From Pachyseris speciosa (lineage: Eukaryota; Cnidaria; Anthozoa; Scleractinia; Pachyseridae), in NCBI GenBank assembly GCA_016490735.1, contig JAEMWC010000165.1, forward strand, positions 1,102,501-1,166,500: 64,000 nt of DNA. Direction: 5' to 3'. The notes under the pieces were generated by a model. It saw nothing but the letters and a program-made list of their open reading frames with translations, searched no databases and was not told the origin of the DNA. Below are positions 1 to 10,742 of the stretch, one piece after another; position 1 is the first letter of the stretch, and the number at the start of each line of letters is the position of its first letter. The position numbers were made by a program, and so were the translations under genes.

Positions 1-218
1 ACGGATGTAGCTTACAAGGCGGGTTAAATAATAATTTCACTGTTATAGTATAAACTTCAAATCTCTGGTTTGTTGATTTTAAAATTCCTCATACTTTTAA
101 CCAATCATTTTGAAATAAGAGTTTCATTAATTTAAACTTCGAATCTCCAAGTTATTCTTAATGCTTAAAAAAAAATATAAGACATCATTCTATATTCTTA
201 AACACCATAATCGTGTAA

Positions 219-549
219 TGCACATGTCATCGGCCTTCCCGTGGGGTCGACCCCCGGGGCTACCAGGGAGATATGTGGGGGAATACAAGGAGATGGATGG
301 GATTATTTGCCCGAGGGTAGGGGAAAATCTTGACACTGTTTTACGATCAAAGATTAGGGGCTGGGAGAATTCACAAGTTTGAAGAGTATGTCACGGGGAT
401 TTGCAGCTGAGAGACACCTCACGCAGGGAACTTTGTCTTGAGAGATTCCCCGACCCCCTGGGGAAATTCCTCAAGTTTGCTTGACTGATTTTACAATCCC
501 CCTGGTTAGCCCGGGGGTCGACCCCACGGTGAAGCCGATGACATGTGCA
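219..549. mobile_element. PIF/Harbinger-type MITE, 331 bp, TAA target duplication
   Basis: The left end TGCACATGTCATCGG and the right end CCGATGACATGTGCA are perfect inverses, and the inverted arms continue for about 40 bp through a GTCGACCCC block. It is flanked by TAA at 216-218 and 550-552. The other units have the uninterrupted site (cgtgTAAcag), so the insertion is specific to unit 1. A 3-bp TWA duplication is the hallmark of PIF/Harbinger; no transposase is present. Confidence 0.85.
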
Positions 550-732
550 TAACAGTTTTTGTGGCGAGCAAACTGGTTTAAAGCTTAGTTCTTACCGCAA
601 AGACAATTATTCGGTGGTATTTTATTTGATCTCAAGTAGCCGCTTTAGTTCCCTTCACTTTCGCTTTTTTTTTTTTTTAAAAGAACATCTCCCTTCAGCA
701 CATATCTTACTGATCAACAATCTCATTAGTAA

Positions 733-831
733 TAGTCTCCTACGCAGCCGTTGTTTTTCTCGTCACGCAACGCTCCTGGGGAGGCGAGGAGCGTTGCGTG
801 ACGAGACAAAGAACGGCTGCGTAGGAGACTA
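733..831. mobile_element. Palindromic MITE, 99 bp, 8-9 bp target duplication
   Basis: The element is close to a perfect palindrome, starting TAGTCTCCTACGCAGCCG and ending with its inverse. CATTAGTAA occurs on both sides (724-732 and 832-840). Units 2-5 lack it. An 8-9 bp duplication suggests hAT or Mutator mobilisation. Confidence 0.85.
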
Positions 832-1484
832 CATTAGTAAGAACTTATCTGTTTTATTGCATTGAATGGCTTGTGAACTGTTTCTTCATACGTACAAGTG
901 TAGCTAGCCAATCAGATTGAAATTAAAGACTTCGGATTTCTAGTTTATTGATTTACAAAAAGCAACATGACATATAGATGCTAATACGATTATTTTACAG
1001 TTTTTGAGTTGAATGAAGCTTGTAAAATCTGAGTTTTTGTAGAGGCAATTATTCCGCTTTGTTTCATTTGATCTTAAGTAGCCGCCTTTAGTGTTTTGTC
1101 TTTTAGTTATAAATATTTTTTTGGAAAAATTCTTCCTTTATTGCATGTGTCCTGTAAATAATGGTGTAACGAACTATAGTTAAGTTGAATTAAGATTTTT
1201 ATCGGTACAAACTTCACATTTCCAACGTAATGATTTATGTTGTCGCAAGTAAGAATGAAAATTAAGGACTCAAGCAGTAACAGCTCGTTTCTTCGGTAGG
1301 CAATTATTCGCGGTGTTTTATTTGATCTCAAGTATGCGCTTTTATCTTCTCCACTTTTCCTTACAGCTTTGTGTGAAAAAATTATTCTTTTCATTGCATG
1401 TGTCGTGGTTCATTTCCAATCAACGTTTCAACTGATCGCATCTCCTTATCAAACGCTCGAGCTTAAAAGTTCTTCTCAACGAAA

Positions 1485-2458
1485 ATGAAGAACGATTCTT
1501 CGCCGGGGAAGGAAGAATGTGAGTACATACAGGGAATTATTTGGCGGAAGGAGTATTTGACCGCAAACTCTTACGGGAACGCAGTGGCAATTTCCAATGT
1601 GAATTCGATGGCTTTCCTTCCGATGGTCGTGTTAAATGCATTAGTGATAACTGCCGTTTCAAAGCGACGACGACTGCGCACCAACTGCAATATCTTCCTG
1701 GCTTGTTTGGCCGTGACTGATTTACTCACTGGGCTAATAGTCCTGCCTTTGGCTGTTGCGGTACAGATAAAGCGATTGCTAAGCGTCGGACCATTTTGTC
1801 CGTTGGAAAAGGCGTACTTCGTTGTCCTCGAAGGAGTAAGTTTTGCTTCGCTGAGTCATCTCGTCATAGTCAGCCTTGACCGTTACATTGCGGTGAAAGA
1901 GCCCTTAAGATATCAAGAGATTGTTACTAAATCGCGTATAAGAACTGCTATTCTTTCAGCCTGGGCTGTTACGGTGTTGTTCACAATCCATGAAATAGTT
2001 TTGGCCTCAACAGACAGTAAAACAACAATTAACGAAACCTACTTTGCTGTATCCGGCATACTATTTTCCAGCATCGTGTCACTTGCAATTGGCGCCATTG
2101 TTGTCTCGTACGCCTACATTTCTCAGAAATTCAGCGCCAGAAGAAACGTATTCAAACCGAGCAAGTGCCCCTGGAGGAAGTTAAACGAATAAAGAAAGAT
2201 CGCAGAGCAGCCATCACCTTTGCCATCATTGTGGCCACCTTAGCAACAAGTTACATACCTGTCGTAGTAACTTTTGTAATGCCTTATGTTTTAGAAGATG
2301 TTGTACAGCCTCAGCTTATGTGTGTTCTTGTGTATTGGATGTTAACTTTTCTGTCGCTGGCTTCTCTTTTTAACCCTATTATCTACTGCTGGCGTTTGAA
2401 ACAGATGCGTCTCACTTTCCTCGAGATTTTACATCTAAGACGATCCGCAAGCAGCTAA
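1485..2458 (+). pseudogene. Class A GPCR copy 1, frameshifted after TM5
   Basis: Two overlapping frames (235 and 97 codons) together encode a seven-helix receptor closely similar to intact copy 5. The first frame holds the N-terminus, TM1-TM5 and the LDRY motif; the second holds TM6, TM7 and NPIIY. Where copy 5 reads ATTTTCTCAG, this copy reads ATTTCTCAG: one T is missing from the run at the cytoplasmic end of TM5, and translation runs into a stop at about 2190. There is no other stop downstream, so the lesion is young, or it is an assembly error in a homopolymer. If translated it would give a 5-TM protein. Unique here: LITAV in TM1 and a Phe before NPIIY where the other copies have Cys. Confidence 0.88.
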
Positions 2459-2956
2459 CGAGGGATTGAAATGCACGGAGTGGAAGGGAATAGTCCTCAA
2501 GATGGACCCCGCGCTGCTGTTGCTCTCCCACCCGACATGCCAAGAACCGGTGAAGGTGTCGTTCCTTCGTCTGCAAGCCGGCGAAACCTCTCCGATCGGG
2601 TTTATAAACTAAGTTCTTTTCGTAGGAGCATGGAGCCAACTGCTATATGACTGCTGGTTACCATGTCAACTGAGGCTTTTGCGGGCACCGGGCACAGGTG
2701 GTTAGCTCGTCGCTCAGCCTCCTCTCAATCCTGAGATGTGTGATAGGACCAAGCACAGCACCTGGAATTACGGTCCCTGCTCTTTTCGTTTTATGTCTAA
2801 TGTGTGCTCTTTTACGTTCTCTTCAAATTAATATGATGTGGAGTTGGTGGGGATGATGAAGACTAAGCCAACGGATGCTACCGCCTGACCCCTGTACCGT
2901 AGGATCATCCTCTGGTAGGGTTGCATCAGAAGTGGTGATATAAGGGGTATTGGCCC

Positions 2957-3355
2957 TCACTGTAGCAACTTGGTAGGGAATCCCTGAGCCTGACTCACTG
3001 TAGTAGGAACCTGAGGCAGCCTTCCCTGGGCAGTCAATGAGACGAGTACACAGTATGCCACAGCTTCGGTAATGGCTTGAACGGTGGAGCTGAAAACTTG
3101 AGTGGTTTTACTGGTAGGAGCCGATGAGGTGACCTTGGGAAGAAATGAATTGGCAGCCACTGCAGTGAAGGAGGAATCGCCGGGGGAAGATAATGACGGT
3201 GGAATGGCGCACGCGTTGAGCATGAGAGCACCGAATATCAGTGACCACAGGCGGGTGGCATGGGTACGGCTTGCAGCAAACCTCGGTATTCTAATAAATA
3301 GGGGGAAGAGGAAAGAGGAAGCACACCCTTCCAAAGAAGGCTGAGCGTTAGTCAA
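2957..3355 (-). CDS. Unassigned minus-strand reading frame, 132 aa, repeated in array
   Basis: An open frame on the strand opposite to the GPCRs, rich in Ser/Thr/Ala, with a moderately hydrophobic stretch (LIFGALMLNACAIPP) and no family I recognise. It is identical in unit 2 and decayed in units 3 (14290-14777) and 4 (20699-21067), where different frames stay open. This pattern fits a dying gene fragment or plain spacer better than a selected gene. Listed only because it recurs in four units. Confidence 0.2.
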   Translation of the reverse strand: MTNAQPSLEGCASSFLFPLFIRIPRFAASRTHATRLWSLIFGALMLNACAIPPSLSSPGDSSFTAVAANSFLPKVTSSAPTSKTTQVFSSTVQAITEAVAYCVLVSLTAQGRLPQVPTTVSQAQGFPTKLLQ

Positions 3356-3858
3356 TTGTTACCCAAGAAAGGAAATTGAGAGAATTTACCAGGTACAACA
3401 AGACATACGGCAAGACATACATCCAAGGACGGAATGAGTGGAGTAGGTGGCGTGGCAGACAGCTTAAGCATAATTTCGCCGCAGTGTAAACCATGCTGCT
3501 GCAAAATATGTTGGCCAGAAGCGGGCGCAAATAAAACAGATGTTACACTGGAACACCTCATAAACTTATAAAATATGGCCGGTCCGCGACTTTGTTGAAG
3601 TGCAACACCGCCTGCCCGTAAAAGGGAGGAATAAATGGCAAATGAAAAATGAAATAACTATGTGTATAGCTGCCAGTCAGAAACTAGGCTACGCGTCACA
3701 GTTTATCCCTTTACACACTAACCGCACTCAGTCGAACTAATGGCCCATAATCGAACGTTCGATTCATCAAGAGGTTTTGTGAGGGTTCGATTGTGTTCGA
3801 TTATCGAACTCAAAAAAAAATAAAAAAAAAAAAATAAATAAATAAATAATAATAATAA

Positions 3859-4134
3859 TACGGGGAAGCTCCGCCCGGAGGTTCGACCCCTTCCCCTTTT
3901 ATGTTCCATCTTTGACAGAAAACGTTTTTTTTTTTTATTTTTTCAATAAATTTAATAAATTAAAACAGAACAGTCACAAGGTGAGTGTGTTCCAAATATT
4001 TTAATGAAAGATCCTTCTAAAAACCTCAATGACAGATTTCTCTACCCTTTCATATACTTCGACTTGTGAAACCCTACCCTGTCATATACCTGAAACGTGA
4101 AAAAGGTACTACTTTTGGGCGGAGCCTCCCCGTA
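3859..4134. mobile_element. Old TIR element shared by array units
   Basis: The ends read TACGGGGAAGCTCCGCCC and, inverted, GGGCGGAGCCTCCCCGTA. Inside are repeated ACCCTTTCATATAC-type motifs. Related, more diverged copies occupy the same place in units 2, 3 and 4 (near 9592-9867, 16914-17226 and 21414-21764), so it inserted before the array expanded. Confidence 0.65.
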
Positions 4135-4329
4135 TAGGCCATTATAGGGAGTACTTCCCACCACCCCTGGGACATTTACATTGTCAAGAAAATATCCTGG
4201 AAATTATAAGCACAATGATATGAACAGAAAACTGTTGGAGTGGTTTCCTTAGAATGTAAGTAATGGAGACGGTTTTCTTTCATCTCAAGCAGAGTCGTAT
4301 ATTGTTATTTGGAGTTAAGGCGGGAGTTA

Positions 4330-5008
4330 GTTGTCCCTTTTGTCCAGACACCGAGCAAACTATTTCTCACTTATTCGTACACTGCCCGTTAGCTGCATCT
4401 TTCTGGAATGAATTTACTGAGTGGTACCGTGCAATATTTAAGGAACATAACGTGACACATTTTACAGAGAGTGAAATCATATACGGCGTTTTAAAAGGCT
4501 CCTCTTCGCTTCAAACTCTTAACCACCTTATTCTTATCGGTAAGCATTTTCTGTTCAACTGCGCAACAAAGATAAAAAAATATCAATTTCCAGACTTTGC
4601 CATCTCGGTACGAGAAAAATAGAACTAGAAAAGTATATCGCCTCACGTGAAAATAGACTTAATTGTTTTTACATGAAGTGGAGGAATTTTTTGTAACGGT
4701 TATTTTAAGGTGCTATTGTTAAGTAGCAGTATTGTATCTGTTTAATTTTTTTTGTTTTTGTTTTTTTGTTTAAGTGTTAGGGTTATTAGTAGTATTATTG
4801 TTAAGTAGAACCATTTCTTGTCTCTAAAATAAAATGATGTTAGTATTGTAAGTGAAGTTAGGGTTTAAAATTTTATTAGTAATGTTAGTATTGTAAATAG
4901 TGTTAGATTTCTAAGTAACGTTGCTAGTAATTGTAAGTAATGTTAGTGTTGTAAATAAGATTGGCAGTATACAATCGCAATAAAGTGCTAAAAGTTAAAA
5001 AAAAAAAA
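4330..5008 (+). mobile_element. 5'-truncated LINE 3' end with zf-RVT remnant
   Basis: Target duplication GGGAGTTA lies at 4322-4329 and 5009-5016, and the insert ends in a poly-A run after AATAAA (4979-4984). The coding part (to 4622) carries the C-x2-C ... H-x4-C pattern of the zf-RVT zinc knuckle that ends many LINE reverse-transcriptase proteins (CPFC ... HLFVHC ... FW). Units 3 and 4 keep the empty site, so it inserted in a unit-1/2 ancestor. The 3' UTR has degenerate TTAGTAGTATT-like repeats. Confidence 0.87.
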
Positions 5009-6131
5009 GGGAGTTAACCTTTTAGCCGCTTAACATGGATTTCACGTTGATACATCGTTCGCGTTTCAAGCAATCAAAAATCCCTCTGCTCATCTCACAA
5101 AGCTATGTTGTGGGATATTTTGTGAATGTTTTGGTGATTTTTGGGTATATTTGGAATGAGCAGGACCCCATAAAAGAGATAATTTTTCTCAAAGGATTAG
5201 TTAAATTGAGGGAATAGAAAATTTGGAAGATTTAATAAAGGTTTAAAATTGGAATTTGAAATGGCAAATTAGTAGATGGACTGGAAAACAGTTCCCCAGC
5301 ACGCTACGGTGCCCTTGTGGGGTTGCGACTAGCAGGAAGTGTTTCAAAACATTTTTACACCATTCACCAATTCTTTCATCAAACTCCTTCAAATTTCACA
5401 CAAAATTCACGTTTACCGGCACCTTAAATGCATTTCAAAATTCACAGCACTCACAACCGCAAGTTCCACGTTTCAATTTGGTTTTATTTGACTAAAAATT
5501 AGTTTATACTGAGTAGTATAGGTTCCCCTTCAAGTTTCCACTTTATTGAGAAAGTAATTTTTAAAGTTAAGTTGAAACACAAATTTTAGGTTACAAATGT
5601 ACCCGAAAAACGTGTGTCGAATGAAGAGAAGCACGGAAATTGTAAGGATAGTGATAAGCAAAGTTTCTATTCGGAAGAAAACTGCTGAAATTGTCAGGAG
5701 CCTTATGGGCTCCTGAATTGTTTAAATTGGAAGACAACTGATAGGGTCAGTTCCTTTTATCTCGGCTTTATTTTCACCGAAATGGATTTTAAGATCCGCG
5801 GCACTCATAACCAGATACTGCGCTTTCAAATTTCATTTCGAATGAGCAATAATTTACTCTTAGTGGGGTTTGATCAGTGCCTTTTTCAAATCTTTGCTTT
5901 TACAAAGTTTCCGTCGGAAAGAGAACTGTTGATTGGGTTTAAGAGCAAGTTATTCAGTTCAATTAGGTCTCAAGTAGTCGCCTGTCTTTGTCTTTATCTG
6001 AAAAATAATCGTTGAAACTTTATTTCTGGTGGGAAGCAAGCTTTCGTAGAGTTCAGGAGGCAGCCACTGGTTTCATGTTCATTTTTACTTCAATGTTTTG
6101 AGAAGATTTCTCCTTTCATTACATGTATCAT

Positions 6132-7200
6132 ACGGATGTAGCTTACAAGTCAGGTTAAATAAGAGTTTCACTATTATAGTGTAAACTTCAAATCTCTGGT
6201 TTGTTGATTTTAAAATTCCTCATACTTTTAACCAGTTAGTTTGAAACAAGAGTTTCGCTAATTTAAACTTCGAATCTCCAAGTTATTGTTAATGATTAAA
6301 AAAATATAACACATCTATATTAACACCATAATCGTGTAACAGTTTTTGTGGCGAGCAAGCTGGTTTAAAGCTTAGTTCTTACCACAAAGACAATTATTCG
6401 GCGGTGTTTTATTTGATCTCAAGTAGCCTCTTTGGTTCCCTTCACTTTCGCTTTAAAAAAAAAACATCTCCCTTCAGCACATATCTTACTGGTCAAGAGT
6501 CTCGTTAGTAAGAACTTATCTGTTTTATTGCATTGAATGGCTTGTGAACTGTTTCTTCACACGTAGAAGTGTAACTAACCAGTCAGATTGAAATTAAAGA
6601 CTTCGGATTTCTAGTTTATTGATTTACAAAAACAACATGAAATATAGATGCTAATACCGTGATTATTTTACAGTTTTTGAGTCGAATGAAGCTGGTAAAA
6701 TCTGAGTTTTTGCGTAGGCAATTATTCCGCTTTGTTTTATTTGATCTCAAGTAGCCGCCTGTAGTTTATTTATTGCATGTGCCCTGTAAATGATGGTGCA
6801 ACGAACTAGGTAAGTTGAATTAAGATTTTTATGAGTACAAACTTCACATTTCCAACGTAATGATTTTAATTAGGGTTGGCGGAAAATGTTGTCACAAGTA
6901 AGAATGAAAATTAAGGACTCAAGCAGTAACAGGTCGTTTCTTCGGTAGGCAATTATTCGCGGTGTTTTATTTGATCTCAAGTTTGCGCTTTTATCTTCTT
7001 CACTTTTCCTTATAGCTTTGTGTGAAAACAACTATTCTTTTCATTGCATGTGTCCTGTACTTGATGAGTTGTTCTAATTGAACTTTATTCAAGCGGCCTT
7101 TTGAACGTTACTTTTGTAACGAGACTCGCACTATCGGTCGTGGTTCATTTCCAATCAACGTTTCAACTGATCGCGTCTCCTTATCAAACGCTCAGCTTTA
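6132..7200 (+). repeat. Degenerate internal repeat module upstream of each GPCR
   Basis: Within each unit the kilobase before the receptor start is built from several diverged copies of one module. One part reads AATTATTC...TTTATTTGATCTCAAGTAG and recurs at about 6388, 6719 and 6949, with a weaker form near 5960. A second part of the type AAACTTCAAATCTC...TTGATTT recurs at about 6185, 6265, 6598 and 6838. Some copies carry TTTCATTGCATGTGTCCTGTA. The equivalents in unit 1 begin near 60. This stretch holds no gene; it may be promoter or 5' UTR sequence that duplicated before the array formed. Confidence 0.7.
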
Positions 7201-7217
7201 AAGTCTTCTCAACGAAA

Positions 7218-8194
7218 ATGAAGAACGAATCTTCGCCGCTGGCGAAGGAAGAATGTGAGTTCGTTCAGGGAATTATTTGGCGAAAGGAGTATTTGACCGC
7301 AAACACTTACGGGAACGCAGTGGCAATTTCCAGTGTGAATTCGATGGCTTTCCTTCCGATGCTTGTGTTAAATGCATTAGTGATAATTGCCGTTTCAACG
7401 CGACGACGACTGCGCACCAACTGCAATATCTTCCTGGCTTGTTTGGCCGTGACGGATTTACTCACTGGGATCATAGTCCTGCCTTTGGCTGTTGCGGTAC
7501 AGATAAAGCGATTGCTAAGCGTCGGACCATTTTGTCCGTTGGAAAAGGCGTACTTCGTTGTCCTCGAAGGAGTAAGTTTTGCTTCGCTGAGTCATCTCGT
7601 CATAGTCAGCCTTGACCGTTACATTGCGGTGAAAGAGCCCTTAAGATATCAAGAGATTGTTACTAAATCGCGTATAAGAACTGCTATTCTTTCAGCCTGG
7701 GCTGTTACGGTGTTGTTCACAATCCATGAAATAGTTTTGGCCTCAACAGACAGTAAAACAACAATTAACGAAACCTACTTTGCTGTATCCGGCATACTAT
7801 TTTCCAGCATCGTGTCACTTGCAATTGGCGCCATTGTTGTCTCGTACGCCTACATTTCTCAGAAATTCAGCGCCAGAAGAAACGTATTCAAACCGAGCAA
7901 GTGCCCCTGGAGGAAGTTAAACGAATAAAGAAAGATCGCAGAGCAGCCATCACCTTTGCCATCATTGTGGCCACCTTAGCAACAAGTTACATACCTGTCG
8001 TAGTAACTTTTGTAATGCCTTATGTTTTAGAAGATGTTGTACAGCCTCAGCTTATGTGTGTTCTTGTGTATTGGATGTTAACTTTTCTGTCGCTGGCTTC
8101 TCTTTGTAACCCTATTATCTACTGCTGGCGTTTGAAACAGATGCGTCTCACTTTCCTCGAGATTTTACATCTAAGACGATCCGCAAGCAGCTAA
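7218..8194 (+). pseudogene. Class A GPCR copy 2, chimeric and frameshifted
   Basis: It has the same one-T deletion at the end of TM5 as copies 1 and 3, so a 5-TM frame runs to 7928 and TM6-TM7 continue in another frame from 7901. The likely start is the ATG at 7218 (AACGAAAATG), shared by all copies; the frame is open 39 codons further upstream but that part has no counterpart in copies 1 and 5. The first half (LAKEECEFVQ, MLVLNALVII, STRRR) matches copy 3, the second half (VVLEGVSF, AILSAW) matches copy 1. The switch lies between about 7456 and 7567. LDRY and NPIIY are intact. Confidence 0.88.
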
Positions 8195-8691
8195 CGAGGG
8201 ATTGAAATGCACGGAGTGGAAGGGAATAGTCCTCAAGATGGACCCCGCGCTGCTGTTGCTCTCCCACCCGACATGCCAAGAACCGGTGAAGGTGTCGTTC
8301 CTCGTCTGCAAGCCGGCGAAACCTCTCCGATCGGGTTTATAAACTAAGTTCTTTTCGTAGGAGCATGGAGCCAACTGCTATATGACTGCTGGTTACCATG
8401 TCAACTGAGGCTTTTGCGGGCACCGGGCACAGGTGGTTAGCTCGTCGCTCAGCCTCCTCTCAATCCTGAGATGTGTGATAGGACCAAGCACAGCACCTGG
8501 AATTACGGTCCCTGCTCTTTTCGTTTTATGTCTAATGTGTGCTCTTTTACGTTCTCTTCAAATTAATATGATGTGGAGTTGGTGGGGATGATGAAGACTA
8601 AGCCAACGGATGCTACCGCCTGACCCCTGTACCGTAGGATCATCCTCTGGTAGGGTTGCATCAGAAGTGGTGATATAAGGGGTATTGGCCC

Positions 8692-9090
8692 TCACTGTAG
8701 CAACTTGGTAGGGAATCCCTGAGCCTGACTCACTGTAGTAGGAACCTGAGGCAGCCTTCCCTGGGCAGTCAATGAGACGAGTACACAGTATGCCACAGCT
8801 TCGGTAATGGCTTGAACGGTGGAGCTGAAAACTTGAGTGGTTTTACTGGTAGGAGCCGATGAGGTGACCTTGGGAAGAAATGAATTGGCAGCCACTGCAG
8901 TGAAGGAGGAATCGCCGGGGGAAGATAATGACGGTGGAATGGCGCACGCGTTGAGCATGAGAGCACCGAATATCAGTGACCACAGGCGGGTGGCATGGGT
9001 ACGGCTTGCAGCAAACCTCGGTATTCTAATAAATAGGGGGAAGAGGAAAGAGGAAGCACACCCTTCCAAAGAAGGCTGAGCGTTAGTCAA
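8692..9090 (-). CDS. Second copy of unassigned minus-strand frame, 132 aa
   Basis: Identical in sequence to the frame at 2957-3355, as expected from the recent 5.7-kb duplication. No recognisable domain. Identity here reflects the youth of the duplication and is not evidence of selection. Confidence 0.18.
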   Translation of the reverse strand: MTNAQPSLEGCASSFLFPLFIRIPRFAASRTHATRLWSLIFGALMLNACAIPPSLSSPGDSSFTAVAANSFLPKVTSSAPTSKTTQVFSSTVQAITEAVAYCVLVSLTAQGRLPQVPTTVSQAQGFPTKLLQ

Positions 9091-10063
9091 TTGTTACCCA
9101 AGAAAGGAAATTGAGAGAATTTACCAGGTACAACAAGACATACGGCAAGACATACATCCAAGGACGGAATGAGTGGAGTAGGTGGCGTGGCAGACAGCTT
9201 AAGCATAATTTCGCCGCAGTGTAAACCATGCTGCTGCAAAATATGTTGGCCAGAAGCGGGCGCAAATAAAACAGATGTTACACTGGAACACCTCATAAAC
9301 TTATAAAATATGGCCGGTCCGCGACTTTGTTGAAGTGCAACACCGCCTGCCCGTAAAAGGGAGGAATAAATGGCAAATGAAAAATGAAATAACTATGTGT
9401 ATAGCTGCCAGTCAGAAACTAGGCTACGCGTCACAGTTTATCCCTTTACACACTAACCGCACTCAGTCGAACTAATGGCCCATAATCGAACGTTCGATTC
9501 ATCAAGAGGTTTTGTGAGGGTTCGATTGTGTTCGATTATCGAACTCAAAAAAAAATAAAAAAAATAAATAAATAAATAAATAATAATAATAATACGGGGA
9601 AGCTCCGCCCGGAGGTTCGACCCCTTCCCCTTTTATGTTCCATCTTTGACAGAAAACGTTTTTTTTTTTTATTTTTTCAATAAATTTAATAAATTAAAAC
9701 AGAACAGTCACAAGGTGAGTGTGTTCCAAATATTTTAATGAAAGATCCTTCTAAAAACCTCAATGACAGATTTCTCTACCCTTTCATATACTTCGACTTG
9801 TGAAACCCTACCCTGTCATATACCTGAAACGTGAAAAAGGTACTACTTTTGGGCGGAGCCTCCCCGTATAGGCCATTATAGGGAGTACTTCCCACCACCC
9901 CTGGGACATTTACATTGTCAAGAAAATATCCTGGAAATTATAAGCACAATGATATGAACAGAAAACTGTTGGAGTGGTTTCCTTAGAATGTAAGTAATGG
10001 AGACGGTTTTCTTTCATCTCAAGCAGAGTCGTATATTGTTATTTGGAGTTAAGGCGGGAGTTA

Positions 10064-10742
10064 GTTGTCCCTTTTGTCCAGACACCGAGCAAACTATTTC
10101 TCACTTATTCGTACACTGCCCGTTAGCTGCATCTTTCTGGAATGAATTTACTGAGTGGTACCGTGCAATATTTAAGGAACATAACGTGACACATTTTACA
10201 GAGAGTGAAATCATATACGGCGTTTTAAAAGGCTCCTCTTCGCTTCAAACTCTTAACCACCTTATTCTTATCGGTAAGCATTTTCTGTTCAACTGCGCAA
10301 CAAAGATAAAAAAATATCAATTTCCAGACTTTGCCATCTCGGTACGAGAAAAATAGAACTAGAAAAGTATATCGCCTCACGTGAAAATAGACTTAATTGT
10401 TTTTACATGAAGTGGAGGAATTTTTTGTAACGGTTATTTTAAGGTGCTATTGTTAAGTAGCAGTATTGTATCTGTTTAATTTTTTTTGTTTTTGTTTTTT
10501 TGTTTAAGTGTTAGGGTTATTAGTAGTATTATTGTTAAGTAGAACCATTTCTTGTCTCTAAAATAAAATGATGTTAGTATTGTAAGTGAAGTTAGGGTTT
10601 AAAATTTTATTAGTAATGTTAGTATTGTAAATAGTGTTAGATTTCTAAGTAACGTTGCTAGTAATTGTAAGTAATGTTAGTGTTGTAAATAAGATTGGCA
10701 GTATACAATCGCAATAAAGTGCTAAAAGTTAAAAAAAAAAAA
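10064..10742 (+). mobile_element. LINE 3' end, duplicated with its host unit
   Basis: This is the same truncated zf-RVT LINE as at 4330-5008, shifted by 5734 bp, with the same GGGAGTTA flanks and poly-A tail. It arrived by segmental duplication, not by a second retrotransposition. Confidence 0.87.

Noticed and set aside
5035..5217. Small frames repeated in the units (5035-5217, 5256-5495, 5782-6015 and equivalents)
   Set aside because: No domain, no conserved substitutions favouring protein, and lengths change freely between units. Repetition is explained by the array.
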